From Rhizobacter sp. Root404 (GTDB lineage Bacteria > Pseudomonadota > Gammaproteobacteria > Burkholderiales > Burkholderiaceae_C): 64,000 bases of DNA. Below are positions 1 to 7,326 of this stretch, in pieces. The translations under genes and the position numbers were made by a program. Numbering within the stretch: the stretch's first letter is position 1; every line of letters starts with the position of its first letter. The DNA lies in assembly GCF_001425865.1 (NCBI RefSeq), contig NZ_LMDS01000005.1:1096430-1160429 (forward strand), read 5' to 3'. Below the pieces are notes generated by a model, which made no database searches, was not told the origin of the DNA, and saw only the letters and a program-made list of their open reading frames with translations.

Positions 1-1
1 G

Positions 2-103
2 AGCGCGGTGCGCTTGCGCCTGACCATCACCGGCTATCCGGGAACCCCAGCGACCTCGGTTGCAGCTGCTGTCGCCTACAAAGACGCTGTGCTGTTCACC
101 TAA
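2..103 (+). CDS. 3' end of a phage gene, probably structural (partial)
   Basis: Only the last 33 codons are in the window, ending at TAA 101-103. The visible tail (from SAVRLRLTITGYPGTPATS to AYKDAVLFT) is rich in Thr, Ala and Val and looks like the C-terminus of a beta-rich virion protein. In T7-like genomes the tail fibre or a late structural gene precedes the lysis and packaging genes, so a structural role is an inference from position. A terminator-like hairpin follows at 125-154. No domain can be named from this fragment. Confidence 0.5.
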   Translation, partial: SAVRLRLTITGYPGTPATSVAAAVAYKDAVLFT

Positions 104-124
104 ACCTTTTACGTTTTCCCATTC

Positions 125-158
125 GCGGCCCCCTGGAGCAATCCGGGGGGCCGCTTCC
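125..158 (+). terminator. Terminator-like hairpin after the structural gene
   Basis: GCGGCCCCC (125-133) pairs perfectly with GGGGGCCGC (146-154) around a 12-base loop. The T-tract after it is weak. It sits between the partial structural gene and the lysis gene at 174, so it may act as a partial terminator or a processing hairpin. Confidence 0.45.
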
Positions 159-173
159 GTTTACGGAGCACAA

Positions 174-425
174 ATGTCTACCCCCGATATCACCGAAATC
201 AAGCAAGAACTGCGAGACGTCGTCAAGGTTTCGCAAGCCACCCAGCTCACGCTCGTCGAAATCCTGTCAGAGCTGCGCGTCGTCAAGCCCCGCGTGGAAA
301 AGCTCGAGGCCCGCGTCGAAACGCTGCACGAATCGAACCTGAAGATGCGCGGCATCCTGGCCCTCATCACCTTCCTGGGCGCCCCGGCCACCGCTGGCAT
401 CGTCCTGTTCATCGCCAAGCACTAA
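174..425 (+). CDS. Small phage membrane protein, probable holin
   Basis: This is an 83-residue protein. The N-terminal two thirds (about residues 5-58) is charged and heptad-like, suggesting a coiled coil. The C-terminal 22 residues (LALITFLGAPATAGIVLFIA) form one membrane segment and end in a short basic tail. The ATG at 174 was chosen because CGGAG lies six bases before it. It stands directly upstream of the small terminase and near the endolysin, where T7-like phages keep their class II holin. Holin is therefore the best guess; a spanin-like or other lysis accessory role is possible. No enzymatic motif is present. Confidence 0.6.
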   Translation: MSTPDITEIKQELRDVVKVSQATQLTLVEILSELRVVKPRVEKLEARVETLHESNLKMRGILALITFLGAPATAGIVLFIAKH

Positions 426-435
426 GGAGAGCGCC

Positions 436-729
436 ATGAGCGAAAAAGCAAGCAAATCAGCCATGGACGGCCTGCACGGCACCGTCGCCAACATCCTGGC
501 CAAGGAAGTCCAGACCAAGAAGCCCATCGTCGACTGCGACGGCAAGGTCATCGGCGAGATGTACGACAAGCAGATGCTGAGCCTCGCCATCAAGTTTCTG
601 AAGGACAACAACATCACCGGTGTGGCGAAGGAAGGCAACGCCCTCCAAGCGCTGCGCGACGCAGCAGCCAGCACCCCGTTCGGCGCCGAAGAACTCGGCC
701 AGACCCTCCCACCCCAGTTCAACCATTAA
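436..729 (+). CDS. Terminase small subunit, T7 gp18-like
   Basis: A 97-residue protein with a strong AAGGAG ribosome site ten bases from the upstream stop. It is short, acidic to neutral and helical, with a central stretch (LSLAIKFLKDNNITG, about residues 48-62) resembling the core of T7-type DNA maturase A, which recognises concatemer DNA and works with the large terminase. The order holin / small terminase / lysis gene / large terminase matches T7 genes 17.5-18-18.5-19. Family assignment rests on size, this motif and position. The protein family is poorly conserved, so the name is likely rather than certain. Confidence 0.65.
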   Translation: MSEKASKSAMDGLHGTVANILAKEVQTKKPIVDCDGKVIGEMYDKQMLSLAIKFLKDNNITGVAKEGNALQALRDAAASTPFGAEELGQTLPPQFNH

Positions 730-741
730 CGGAGGGCAACC

Positions 742-1206
742 ATGGTCACCTACCCCACCCGCGACACATCCTTGCTCGACCCCGAGTTGAAACGGCTGTG
801 TGAAGCATTCCTTAGTGAATGCAAGCTCGCCGGCCTGGACATCCGCGTCACTCAGACCCACCGCTCCGCTGAATACCAGAACTCCCTGTTCGCGCAGGGC
901 AGAACCCAGGCCCAACTGGACGCCAAGGGCATCCGGGCCAAGGCCCGCCCTGACCTGCCCCAGGTCACCAAGGCCACCGCAGGAAACAGCCCCCACGAAT
1001 GGACCAAGAACGGCCAACCGTGGGCCCGGGCCTTCGACATCGTCGTCATCAACCCGGACGGCAAGGCCAACTGGGACGCAGCCACGAAACCCTGGAAAAC
1101 CGCCGGTGCCATCGGCGTGAAGCTGGGGTTGGACTGGGGTGGCGCCTGGACTGGCTTCCAGGACCCACCGCACTTCCAGCTGCCGAACTGGCGCACCCGC
1201 CCTTAA
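742..1206 (+). CDS. Phage endolysin, M15-type L,D-/D,D-peptidase
   Basis: The 154-residue protein carries the zinc-site signature of M15 peptidases: SPHEW near residue 83, an Asp in ARAFDIVV about 14 residues later, and PPHFQL near residue 141. These supply the His, Asp and His ligands. Such enzymes cleave peptide cross-links in peptidoglycan during lysis (L-alanyl-D-glutamate or D-Ala-D-Ala activity cannot be told apart here). There is no signal peptide, so export depends on a holin, consistent with the 174-425 gene. ATG 742 follows ACGGAG. It occupies the spot where T7 keeps Rz genes, so this phage has placed its lysin within the packaging module. Confidence 0.85.
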   Translation: MVTYPTRDTSLLDPELKRLCEAFLSECKLAGLDIRVTQTHRSAEYQNSLFAQGRTQAQLDAKGIRAKARPDLPQVTKATAGNSPHEWTKNGQPWARAFDIVVINPDGKANWDAATKPWKTAGAIGVKLGLDWGGAWTGFQDPPHFQLPNWRTRP

Positions 1207-1240
1207 ACCCCCTGCAGGCCCCTTCGGCCCCTCGTCCGAC

Positions 1241-1257
1241 ACCAGGTAGCCCCTGGT
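1241..1257 (+). other. Short hairpin between endolysin and terminase
   Basis: ACCAGG (1241-1246) and CCTGGT (1252-1257) form a six-pair stem in the GC-rich 102-base gap before the large terminase. There is no T-tract. It could be an RNA processing site, as T7-like late transcripts often have, but this is only a structural observation. Confidence 0.3.
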
Positions 1258-1308
1258 CCGCGCGGGGGGCCCTAGCGGCCGGCAGAACCCCCTGAAGACC
1301 GGAGACAA

Positions 1309-3018
1309 ATGAAGCTCTACAACAAAGAACTCGGCAAGCTCAATGACTTCCGGAACTGCCTGATTCTCGTCTGGGCGTTCCTGAAGATGGACATGCCCGA
1401 TTTGGTCCAACTGGACATGTCCAAGTACCTGCAGCAAGGCCCTGACAAGCTCATCATCCAAGCGTTCCGTGGTGTTGGCAAAACTTGGATTACGGCAACG
1501 TTCGTTTGCTGGTGCCTGCTGATGAATCCGGACCTGAAAATCCTTATCGTCAGTAAGAACGCGGGCAAGGCCATCGAGATTTCGACCTTTATCCGCAAGC
1601 TGATGCGCGAATGCTCCCTGTTCCAGCACCTGAACCCTGACTCGCCGGCCAACATGGGCCAGAACACGATGCAGAAGTTCGACGTGGTGGGCTGCAACAT
1701 TGCCGTGGCCCCTTCCGTCAAGGCCGTGGGTATCACCGGCGACGTGGTGGGCTCGCGCGCGAACATCATCATCCCCGACGACATCGAGACGGTCACCAAT
1801 TCGCTGACGCAGAACATGCGCGACGACCTCTTGCGCCTGGCGTCCGAGTTCGGCGCCGTGCTGTCCCCTGGCGGGCGCATTATCTACCTGGGAACGCCCC
1901 AAACGGAGCAGACCATCTACTCGAAAATCGAGAAAAAGGGCTACGAAATCCGCGTCTGGCCGATTCAATACCCCTCCGAAGAGCAGATGGCGAACCCGAC
2001 CTATTGCTCACGCCTGGCGCCGCTCATTAAGGACGCCTGGCTGCCCTCCAAGGCCAACAAGAGCGTCGGCATTCCCCGCTTCGATGCCGCTTTCATCCTC
2101 GCCAAGCAGGCCGAAGGCTATTCCTGGTTCATGCTGCAGTACATGCTGGACCCGACGCTGTCGGACGAGACGCGCTACCCCCTGAAGCTGCGCGACCTGA
2201 TGTTCATGCACCTGAACCCGGACAAGGCACCGATACAGGTGGACTACGCGGCCGTCAAAGAGTGCGTCATCCAGGAGGAAGGCATCCCGAACATCGGCTT
2301 CGAAGGCGACCGCCTGTACAAGCCCTTCAAGCTGCATGACAGTTCCTTCGTGCCCTACGACTTCAAGGTGCTGGCCATCGACCCATCGGGCCGGGGCTCC
2401 GACGAAACCGGCTACGCCGTCATTGGCTGCCTCAAAGGCCGGCTGTTCCTGCTCGATTCAGGCGGCTTCCAGGAAGGCTACGACGACGAAGTGCTGCAGG
2501 AAATCGCCAACAAGGCGCGCGACTACCGCGTCACGAAAATCGTCTACGAGTCCAACATGGGCGACGGTATGTTCGGCAAATTGCTGTTCCCGTTCGTGGC
2601 TGCCACGCACCCAACCAGCATCGAGGAAATCAACGTGCAGGGCCAGAAGGAGCGCCGCATTCTCGACATGCTCGAGCCCGTCCTGAACCAGCACCGCCTC
2701 GTGGTCGACATCGGCGTGCTGCAGCGCGACTGCGGAAAAGCGATGCGCGGCGACCAGGAAAACATCTACAGCCTCTTCTACCAGCTCACCAGGCTGACGA
2801 AGGACCGCCAGAGTTTGAAGAACGACGACCGTATCGACGCTCTTTATTTGGCCGTGCGCTACTGCATCAATTCGATGAGCCAGGACGTCAACAAATCGGC
2901 GGAAGAGCACGTCGCCAAGATGCGCAAGGAGCACTTCGAGAAGTTCGGCCAGACCTTCAGGAAGTCCCTGCTGGGCCGCCACGCCAAACCCGCCGGAGGG
3001 GGCATGCTGCGTCGGTAA
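1309..3018 (+). CDS. Terminase large subunit, T7 gp19-like DNA packaging motor
   Basis: A 569-residue protein with an N-terminal ATPase and a C-terminal RNase H-like nuclease. The Walker A is FRGVGKTW (about residues 52-59) and the Walker B is NIIIPDDIE (about 152-160). Nuclease acidic residues are in AIDPSGRGSDETGYAVIG (about 356) and DDRIDALYLAV (about 505). FRGVGKTW is close to the FRGIGKSW form of T7-type maturase B and unlike the usual P-loop of lambda or T4 terminases, so a podovirus origin is favoured. ATG 1309 follows CGGAG at good spacing. It is the last gene of the late module, and the repeats start just after its stop. Confidence 0.92.
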   Translation: MKLYNKELGKLNDFRNCLILVWAFLKMDMPDLVQLDMSKYLQQGPDKLIIQAFRGVGKTWITATFVCWCLLMNPDLKILIVSKNAGKAIEISTFIRKLMRECSLFQHLNPDSPANMGQNTMQKFDVVGCNIAVAPSVKAVGITGDVVGSRANIIIPDDIETVTNSLTQNMRDDLLRLASEFGAVLSPGGRIIYLGTPQTEQTIYSKIEKKGYEIRVWPIQYPSEEQMANPTYCSRLAPLIKDAWLPSKANKSVGIPRFDAAFILAKQAEGYSWFMLQYMLDPTLSDETRYPLKLRDLMFMHLNPDKAPIQVDYAAVKECVIQEEGIPNIGFEGDRLYKPFKLHDSSFVPYDFKVLAIDPSGRGSDETGYAVIGCLKGRLFLLDSGGFQEGYDDEVLQEIANKARDYRVTKIVYESNMGDGMFGKLLFPFVAATHPTSIEEINVQGQKERRILDMLEPVLNQHRLVVDIGVLQRDCGKAMRGDQENIYSLFYQLTRLTKDRQSLKNDDRIDALYLAVRYCINSMSQDVNKSAEEHVAKMRKEHFEKFGQTFRKSLLGRHAKPAGGGMLRR

Positions 3019-3059
3019 TGACGCGTAGCGTCAGCTTGGCCGGCTGGAATCTGGTTGGC

Positions 3060-4260
3060 CAAAGTTGCTACACGGTTGTTCCTGGGGGGTCCTTTTCATC
3101 AAGAAATAGACCCCCTTGGTTCAACCAAGTTGCCTGCGGCTCGTCAGAGTAGACGTGTATGGAATAGAACTAAGAACCCCCCAGGTTGAACCATGGTTGT
3201 TCATGGTTGATACAAAGATGAAACTAGGTTGAACCTGGTTGAACCCAGTTGAACCTGGTCCGCGCGCGAGGCGCCGGCACGGGGTGGCACGGGGTAGCCC
3301 ACGGAGTTGCTACGGGGTCGAAACCGGGTTGCCATCAACGGTGCCTTACCCCTGGATGGACTCCAGGTTGAAACCAAGGCCAGACGGTGTTGACCGAGGT
3401 TGAGGAGTCCGGGTTGGAACCAGGGTGGTTCTTCCGTTGCTGCTCAGTTGCCGAGCGAAGCGAGGTGGTTGGACAGGGTTGGACTTGGGTGTGGGTTCGG
3501 AAATTTTGCCAAAAATCTGTGACAGGGCATCGTGTGTGGCCCCCAGTTCTTCCCCCCGTAGCCCTCCGCTTCGCTCGGTCTACGCGGGGGAAGGCAACAC
3601 TCCTCTCGATTGCAGTAGGGGGGCCACACTCGCGAGGCTAACTGTTGCAACCCTTTTTCGAATGCAGGACTCACGCCCATTGCAAGGCGAGACCAGGTCC
3701 ACCCTTGAACGGCGATACCAGGGGCCACTCGCTTCGCTCGGACCCAACGCACGTTCGAACTGCGATACCAGGCACCCAACCAAGGCCAACGCAACGCAGG
3801 CTCAACACCCTCGCTTCGCTCGGTCAGGTCCGACGATGAATCGACCGGTCAGGTCAACGATGAATCAACCAACCAACCCACGTCGCAACGCAGACCCAAC
3901 CAAGACCCAACGCAGTCGTACCTCCGTTGCAACCCAGCTCGCTTCGCTCGCAACAACCCAGGTTCAACCACCTCGCTGCGCTCGGTAGGGCACCACGGTC
4001 AACGCAGACGGACCAGGTTGTGACCAAGAGAGCAACAGAGTTCAACCAGGGCCAACAGGCTCGCTGCGCTCGGAAGCCCACCCAAGTTGCAACCAGGGCA
4101 ACTGAAGACAACGGGGATTGACGCCGTCCGACCGGGTTAAGAGCACCAGGTTGGAACCAGGACAACTTGCGCCGTCGCCGGCGGTCCGGGTTGGAACCAA
4201 GGCTGTTGGAGTTGATTGAAGGATAACAACCAGGAAGCACCCAAGATGACAACAAAGGAA
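3060..4260. repeat. Dense short-repeat array at the presumed joined phage genome ends
   Basis: About 1.2 kb with no credible gene. A near-palindromic word GGTTSAACC and its variants recur: 3118, 3184, 3227, 3237, 3247 (three tandem copies at a 10-base step), 3366, 3412, 3961, 4040, 4149 and 4189. A second word, CTCGCTTCGCTCGG or its complement or the TGC variant, occurs seven times (3451, 3564, 3728, 3810, 3938, 3972, 4060). The plus strand is G/T-rich from 3060 to 3480, C/A-rich from about 3640 to 4090, then G/T-rich again. T7-like phages carry arrays of short repeats beside their terminal repeats, after the large terminase gene and before the early genes, the same position as here. Open frames inside are low-complexity by-products. 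Confidence 0.8.
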
Positions 4261-4607
4261 CGTTCGGCCAAGGAAAAGGCTGTGGGCTTGGAGTGCTCGC
4301 CGTGGGTCAAGTTTGGCCGTAGTGGGCTGCGCACGAATTGAAGAAGCGCCGGGGATTGCGAAACGGCTGCGCGCCAGTGCTGGTGCGGGTTGCGCGAGGT
4401 TGTGCGAGTTGAAAGGCCTGTTGGATGAGATATCAACAGGGGTGATAACAGGGTCGATAGGCTTTTACTATTGGATTGCGATTTCTCGATAGAAACAAAT
4501 CATCGGTCAAAAGGACGAAAAAGAGGTGTTTTGAGCATGTTGGCGAGTTGGCGTTGCCTATACGTTGCATAGCAGTAGAAAACAACCCAACCACAACGGA
4601 GCACACC
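4261..4607. other. Non-coding stretch before the first early gene
   Basis: No gene is credible here. Composition becomes less GC-rich from 4435 onward (around CTTTTACTATTGG), typical of a promoter-bearing leader for phage early genes. I looked for a sigma-70 promoter and found only boxes with poor spacing (a TATACG near 4560 without a well-placed -35), so no promoter is called. A start at 4476 is possible for the following frame but lacks a ribosome site. Confidence 0.4.
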
Positions 4608-4856
4608 ATGAACATCAACCAAGCCAACACCATCGCCAACACTCTGAACAGCCGCGGCTGGACTGCCAGCGCAGGCGCCGACTCGAATGGCACCTTCATC
4701 AACGCAGAGACGGAAGACACCACAGTCCAAGCGTACGAATTCGACGACGCCATCGAAGTCCAGTGCATCACCGGCGGCATCGTGTTTGACTTCCGCTTCC
4801 AAGACGCTGACGACCTCGCTGCTGCACTGCCAGGCATCGTGAGCCGCTGCCACTAA
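4608..4856 (+). CDS. Small phage early protein, unknown
   Basis: An 82-residue, clearly acidic soluble protein without a membrane segment or recognised motif. The start at 4608 is chosen because CGGAG precedes it by six bases, the same signal as in the terminase and endolysin genes; the upstream in-frame ATG at 4476 has no such site. It has the alternating polar/hydrophobic pattern of a small alpha/beta fold (FINAETEDTTVQAYEFDD, then GGIVFDFRFQDADDLAAAL). Being the first gene after the repeat array, it would be an early gene of a T7-like phage, a class that often holds small inhibitors of host functions. Its function is unknown. Confidence 0.6.
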   Translation: MNINQANTIANTLNSRGWTASAGADSNGTFINAETEDTTVQAYEFDDAIEVQCITGGIVFDFRFQDADDLAAALPGIVSRCH

Positions 4857-5127
4857 CTCAAGCAGTGCCCTGCCAGTAGCCCACCAAGGTGGGCCTCTGA
4901 GAGGACATTCCTTACAAGCTCTGTGATGAGAGAACCGGACCAGGCGCAGGTGTCCGTAATAACAGCGACCTACGACACTTCGGATAGACGAAGGCTTTCA
5001 GAAAGATGCGGCCACGGTTGATTCCGCGGTTGCATCCCTCAAGCACGATTCGGAGCACTGACCGGTGCACTCGAGTGTGTTTCAGGGATGCAATCCGGCA
5101 TCCACAACAACCACACGAAAGCTTCTT
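4857..5127. other. Gap with a perfect hairpin
   Basis: No gene is seen in this 271-base gap. GCCCACC (4879-4885) and GGTGGGC (4888-4894) form a perfect seven-pair stem with an AA loop just after the upstream gene. There is no T-tract, so it is a weak terminator or processing hairpin. Confidence 0.4.
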
Positions 5128-5607
5128 ATGAACTCCATCATCTCCGCAATTGGTTATACCGCCGCCCTCATCGTCGTGTTCTACGAAGTGAAGGCACTCT
5201 CATCGGCAGCGCTCTGGGCTTATTTCTGGCCCTCGAACGTACGCAGGATGAAGGACGGCGCCTTGGTCGCGAACGGACACGCTCCGCTCACGAATGCAGA
5301 ACGGTCCCAGATGTTTGTCCGTCGTTGGCTCACCAGCTCGCTGATGCTCCACGAGGCCTACATGTGCAGAACCCAGCAGAAGCCGATGTTCTACATCAGC
5401 CCTGCACTGCTCTTCAGCATCAGTTCGTTCGGCCTCATGCTTATGCTCGGCATGACTGCACCGAACGCTGTTGCTCTCGGCGTCACGGGCCTGGTGGTGA
5501 TGTTTGTGAGTTCGCAGGTGCGTGAGTTCCTTCACGCGCTCGACTTCACTGACTACTGCCTCGGCACCCTGGCGGACGCACGCAAACTGGCCACTGTCAC
5601 CGCTTGA
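5128..5607 (+). CDS. Phage membrane protein, unknown
   Basis: A 159-residue protein beginning at ATG 5128. An N-terminal hydrophobic segment (about residues 3-30) and two closely spaced segments (FYISPALLFSISSFGLMLML and VALGVTGLVVMFVSS, about residues 92-133) suggest three membrane spans. They are separated by a basic soluble loop. There is no known motif. It is followed at once by a strong intrinsic terminator, so it ends a transcription unit. A membrane protein among early genes may act in superinfection exclusion, but that is a guess from position only. Confidence 0.6.
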   Translation: MNSIISAIGYTAALIVVFYEVKALSSAALWAYFWPSNVRRMKDGALVANGHAPLTNAERSQMFVRRWLTSSLMLHEAYMCRTQQKPMFYISPALLFSISSFGLMLMLGMTAPNAVALGVTGLVVMFVSSQVREFLHALDFTDYCLGTLADARKLATVTA

Positions 5608-5635
5608 TTCAGCACTGATTCAACCTTGATTCATC

Positions 5636-5671
5636 GCAGCCCTCGGATAACCTCCCTGGGCTGCTTTTTTT
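5636..5671 (+). terminator. Intrinsic terminator
   Basis: GCAGCCC (5636-5642) pairs with GGGCTGC (5658-5664) and is followed by seven T residues (5665-5671). It ends the 5128-5607 gene. Confidence 0.85.
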
Positions 5672-5798
5672 CGTCTTCAGGGCTTCTGCAGCTGCCCGAA
5701 CCGGAACACCCCAGGAAACAACCATGGAAGAACCGCGCACAACACCAGGTAGCACACCACAGCACCCACGTTTACTTCGTCCATCGTTGTCTCCTTCG

Positions 5799-5827
5799 TT
5801 GCACAAGTATGCACATGGGGATATAGT
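5799..5827 (+). promoter_or_regulatory. Sigma-70 promoter with TGCACA direct repeats
   Basis: TTGCAC (5799-5804) and TATAGT (5822-5827) are separated by exactly 17 bases, a good sigma-70 match, 26 bases before the ATG at 5854. The word TGCACA occurs twice (5800-5805 and 5810-5815), one copy over the -35 and one in the spacer. These could be operator half-sites for the small DNA-binding protein encoded just downstream. Confidence 0.7.
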
Positions 5828-5853
5828 AGCCCAAGTTTATCTGAGGTGCAACC

Positions 5854-6174
5854 ATGTTAGACCTAGATGCAACAGCGTCCGTCCTCGATGCAGCCTTGCA
5901 CCGGGACACCAAGATGACCGTGCTGATGCTGCGCACGCTAGTGCTGCTGGCGCAGCGCGGGGAGTTCGGGGCAACGCAGGAGGACCTGCAACGAACCCTG
6001 CGGATATCCCAGGCAGCGGCGTCACGCCTGATGTCCCGGTTGAGCAACCACGGCTCACCCAGTCCATGTGTTGGGACGCCGTTGGACCTGGCCTCGTTGA
6101 CCTTGTCGCCCACGGATGCCCGCGTTCGTGTGTTGAAGTTGAACGCGCGCGGTCGCCGGTTGCTACACCTTTAA
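5854..6174 (+). CDS. Winged-helix (MarR-like) DNA-binding protein of the prophage
   Basis: A 106-residue protein. Residues about 18-62 (MTVLMLRTLVLLAQRG, then TQEDLQRTLRISQAAASRLM) read as helix-helix-turn-helix with a clear recognition helix, as in MarR-type regulators. The rest (LTLSPTDARVRVLKLNARG) resembles the wing followed by the familiar LT-x-kG segment. It is shorter than free-living MarR proteins (about 140-150). It has its own strong promoter with repeated TGCACA words, so autoregulation is likely. In a prophage this could be the lysogeny repressor or a regulator of the cargo genes. ATG 5854 follows GAGG. Confidence 0.65.
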   Translation: MLDLDATASVLDAALHRDTKMTVLMLRTLVLLAQRGEFGATQEDLQRTLRISQAAASRLMSRLSNHGSPSPCVGTPLDLASLTLSPTDARVRVLKLNARGRRLLHL

Positions 6175-6273
6175 ACCACCGAAGGCGCAAGCCGGGTGGG
6201 ACGGGGTACGACCCGCTAATCTTGGCGAGATATAACCCTGATGAATAACACCAACAATACAACGGAGAACATC

Positions 6274-6549
6274 ATGGGACGACGTGACCTGGGCAAAAGC
6301 CCACTGGACCGCACTTATCAATACAGCACCGCCGAAGGCATCAACATCACCGTGCCGGCCTTTTCGACCACCATTGCCGGCCGCGTTGCGCGAGACGTAG
6401 CGAAGCTCCGGGGCCTGACCCTGGTAGGCGAGCCGGTCTACATGGCGTTCAAGCCGAAGCAGCCACGGCGCCTGAAAGACAACGAGACGTGCACCGAGCC
6501 GGTCGACACTGGCACACGCACCCTTCCAGTGTTCTCGCCCTGCGGCTAA
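6274..6549 (+). CDS. Small phage protein, unknown
   Basis: A 91-residue basic protein. An in-frame ATG at 6241 exists, but the start at 6274 has CGGAG seven bases before it and is preferred. There is no membrane segment and no known motif. The C-terminal half is rich in Lys, Arg and Pro. Its stop codon (TAA 6547-6549) overlaps the stop of the convergent gene at 6546-6866, so both genes end on the same four bases. The function is unknown. Confidence 0.55.
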   Translation: MGRRDLGKSPLDRTYQYSTAEGINITVPAFSTTIAGRVARDVAKLRGLTLVGEPVYMAFKPKQPRRLKDNETCTEPVDTGTRTLPVFSPCG

Positions 6550-6866
6550 TCCGCGAGCAAGTACGCCATGCTGGCCTCATCCACGAACATCCAGTCGTTG
6601 GGCCAGCCCTCCTCGCTTGGCAGCGGCTCAGGCATGAGGTCGTGCTGAAGCAGGAAGACCGCCAGCGCGTAGACGTCCACGAATGCATAGCTCCGGCCGA
6701 CGAGCGCCTGCCCTGTTTCATCGGGCACCGGCAGCACGGGCGCGAAGGGGTCCACCTCATCGGCCGCCGCCATCACATAGCAGAGGTATGGCCCGAACGA
6801 GACGCCGTTGACGAGGGCCGTGGGCTTCTTGCAGTAGACAATGGCGCGGTGTTGAGTGTGGTTCAC
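6546..6866 (-). CDS. Small acidic prophage protein, unknown
   Basis: A 106-residue protein if read from the GTG at 6866-6864; no ATG is available before residue 32. It is acidic and hydrophobic-rich (VDVYALAVFLLQHDLMPEPLP; DWMFVDEASMAYLLAD at the end) without a known motif. A TATACA-like box lies just upstream on the minus strand, so the transcript may have a very short leader, but no ribosome site is convincing. It is the only minus-strand gene of the prophage end and converges on the 6274 gene, which is typical of cargo genes added near an attachment site. The start is uncertain. Confidence 0.45.
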   Translation of the reverse strand: MNHTQHRAIVYCKKPTALVNGVSFGPYLCYVMAAADEVDPFAPVLPVPDETGQALVGRSYAFVDVYALAVFLLQHDLMPEPLPSEEGWPNDWMFVDEASMAYLLAD

Positions 6867-6908
6867 CGCAGCAAGTGTATAGGCGCCCTCGAGGGGTATG
6901 CTGTCGCG

Positions 6909-7073
6909 ATGGAACCCCGCAAGCTCCCGCCCTGGCTGCCAGCTGACTGGCCTGACTACGCCGAGATTCCGACCTGGGAAGAATGGCAAGTGGCCATGGA
7001 AGAGGACCGCACGGCGGAGGCATTCCTTGCCGCCCTCGCCGCCATCGACAAAGCGAGCGAGCCGCGCAAATAG
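6909..7073 (+). CDS. Small acidic Trp-rich protein at the prophage edge
   Basis: A 54-residue frame from ATG 6909 to TAG 7073 encodes an acidic protein with four Trp residues in its first half and a helical, Ala-rich end. The composition is protein-like and differs from the random frames around it. It is divergent from the 6546-6866 gene and stops four bases before the encoded CCA end of the tRNA-Leu gene on the other strand. No function can be assigned. The ribosome site is weak. Confidence 0.45.
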   Translation: MEPRKLPPWLPADWPDYAEIPTWEEWQVAMEEDRTAEAFLAALAAIDKASEPRK

Positions 7074-7076
7074 CGT

Positions 7077-7163
7077 TGGTGCCCCGGGTCGGACTCGAAC
7101 CGACACTTCCTTGCGGAAACAGCGTCCTAAGCGCTGCGCTTCTACCGATTTAGCCACCGGGGC
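7077..7163 (-). tRNA. tRNA-Leu, anticodon UAG, complete with encoded CCA
   Basis: Read on the minus strand, a perfect seven-pair acceptor stem (GCCCCGG with CCGGGGC), a Leu-type D arm, an anticodon stem CAGCG/CGCTG around loop CTTAGGA, a long variable arm (TTTCCGCAAGGAA) and a T arm with GTTCGAGTC make a full class II tRNA. The anticodon is UAG, so it decodes CUA and probably other CUN leucine codons. Discriminator A73 and CCA are encoded (7080-7077). It lies inside the prophage, 163 bases from the broken host tRNA-Leu of the same anticodon, and differs from it in the acceptor stem and the anticodon stem and loop. Confidence 0.95.
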
Positions 7164-7208
7164 CGACCAGAAAAACTTGTTCGTCTGCCGTTTTAAACGC
7201 TCTCGGGC

Positions 7209-7317
7209 GGTAGACGACCCGGTAGACGCGGAGAAATTGTCTCTTGCCAATCTACCGGAGCGCTGCAACCCGCGCCAGGCCTAGCGCTCCTGGGTTGTTG
7301 CTTTATCGCACTGGTAG
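7209..7317. other. Direct and inverted repeats beside the attachment site (candidate integrase arm sites)
   Basis: GGTAGACG occurs twice (7209-7216, 7221-7228), with a related GGTAGAGACG at 7313. GGAGCGCT (7257-7264) and AGCGCTCC (7283-7290) are inverted around 18 bases. The cluster lies between the phage tRNA and the broken host tRNA, where arm-type sites of a tyrosine integrase are expected. GGTAGACG is also the D-loop word of tRNA-Leu on the other strand, so chance similarity is possible. Confidence 0.4.
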
Positions 7318-7326
7318 AGACGACCT

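Noticed and set aside
3387..4255. Several open frames inside the repeat array
   Set aside because: They are low-complexity translations of the short repeats, exist on both strands and lack ribosome sites.
3060..4260. CRISPR array
   Set aside because: Repeats are only 9-14 bases, vary, are irregularly spaced and there are no unique spacers of constant length or cas genes.
4540..4566. Sigma-70 promoter with TATACG before the first early gene
   Set aside because: No -35 box at acceptable spacing (candidates are 13 or 22 bases away).
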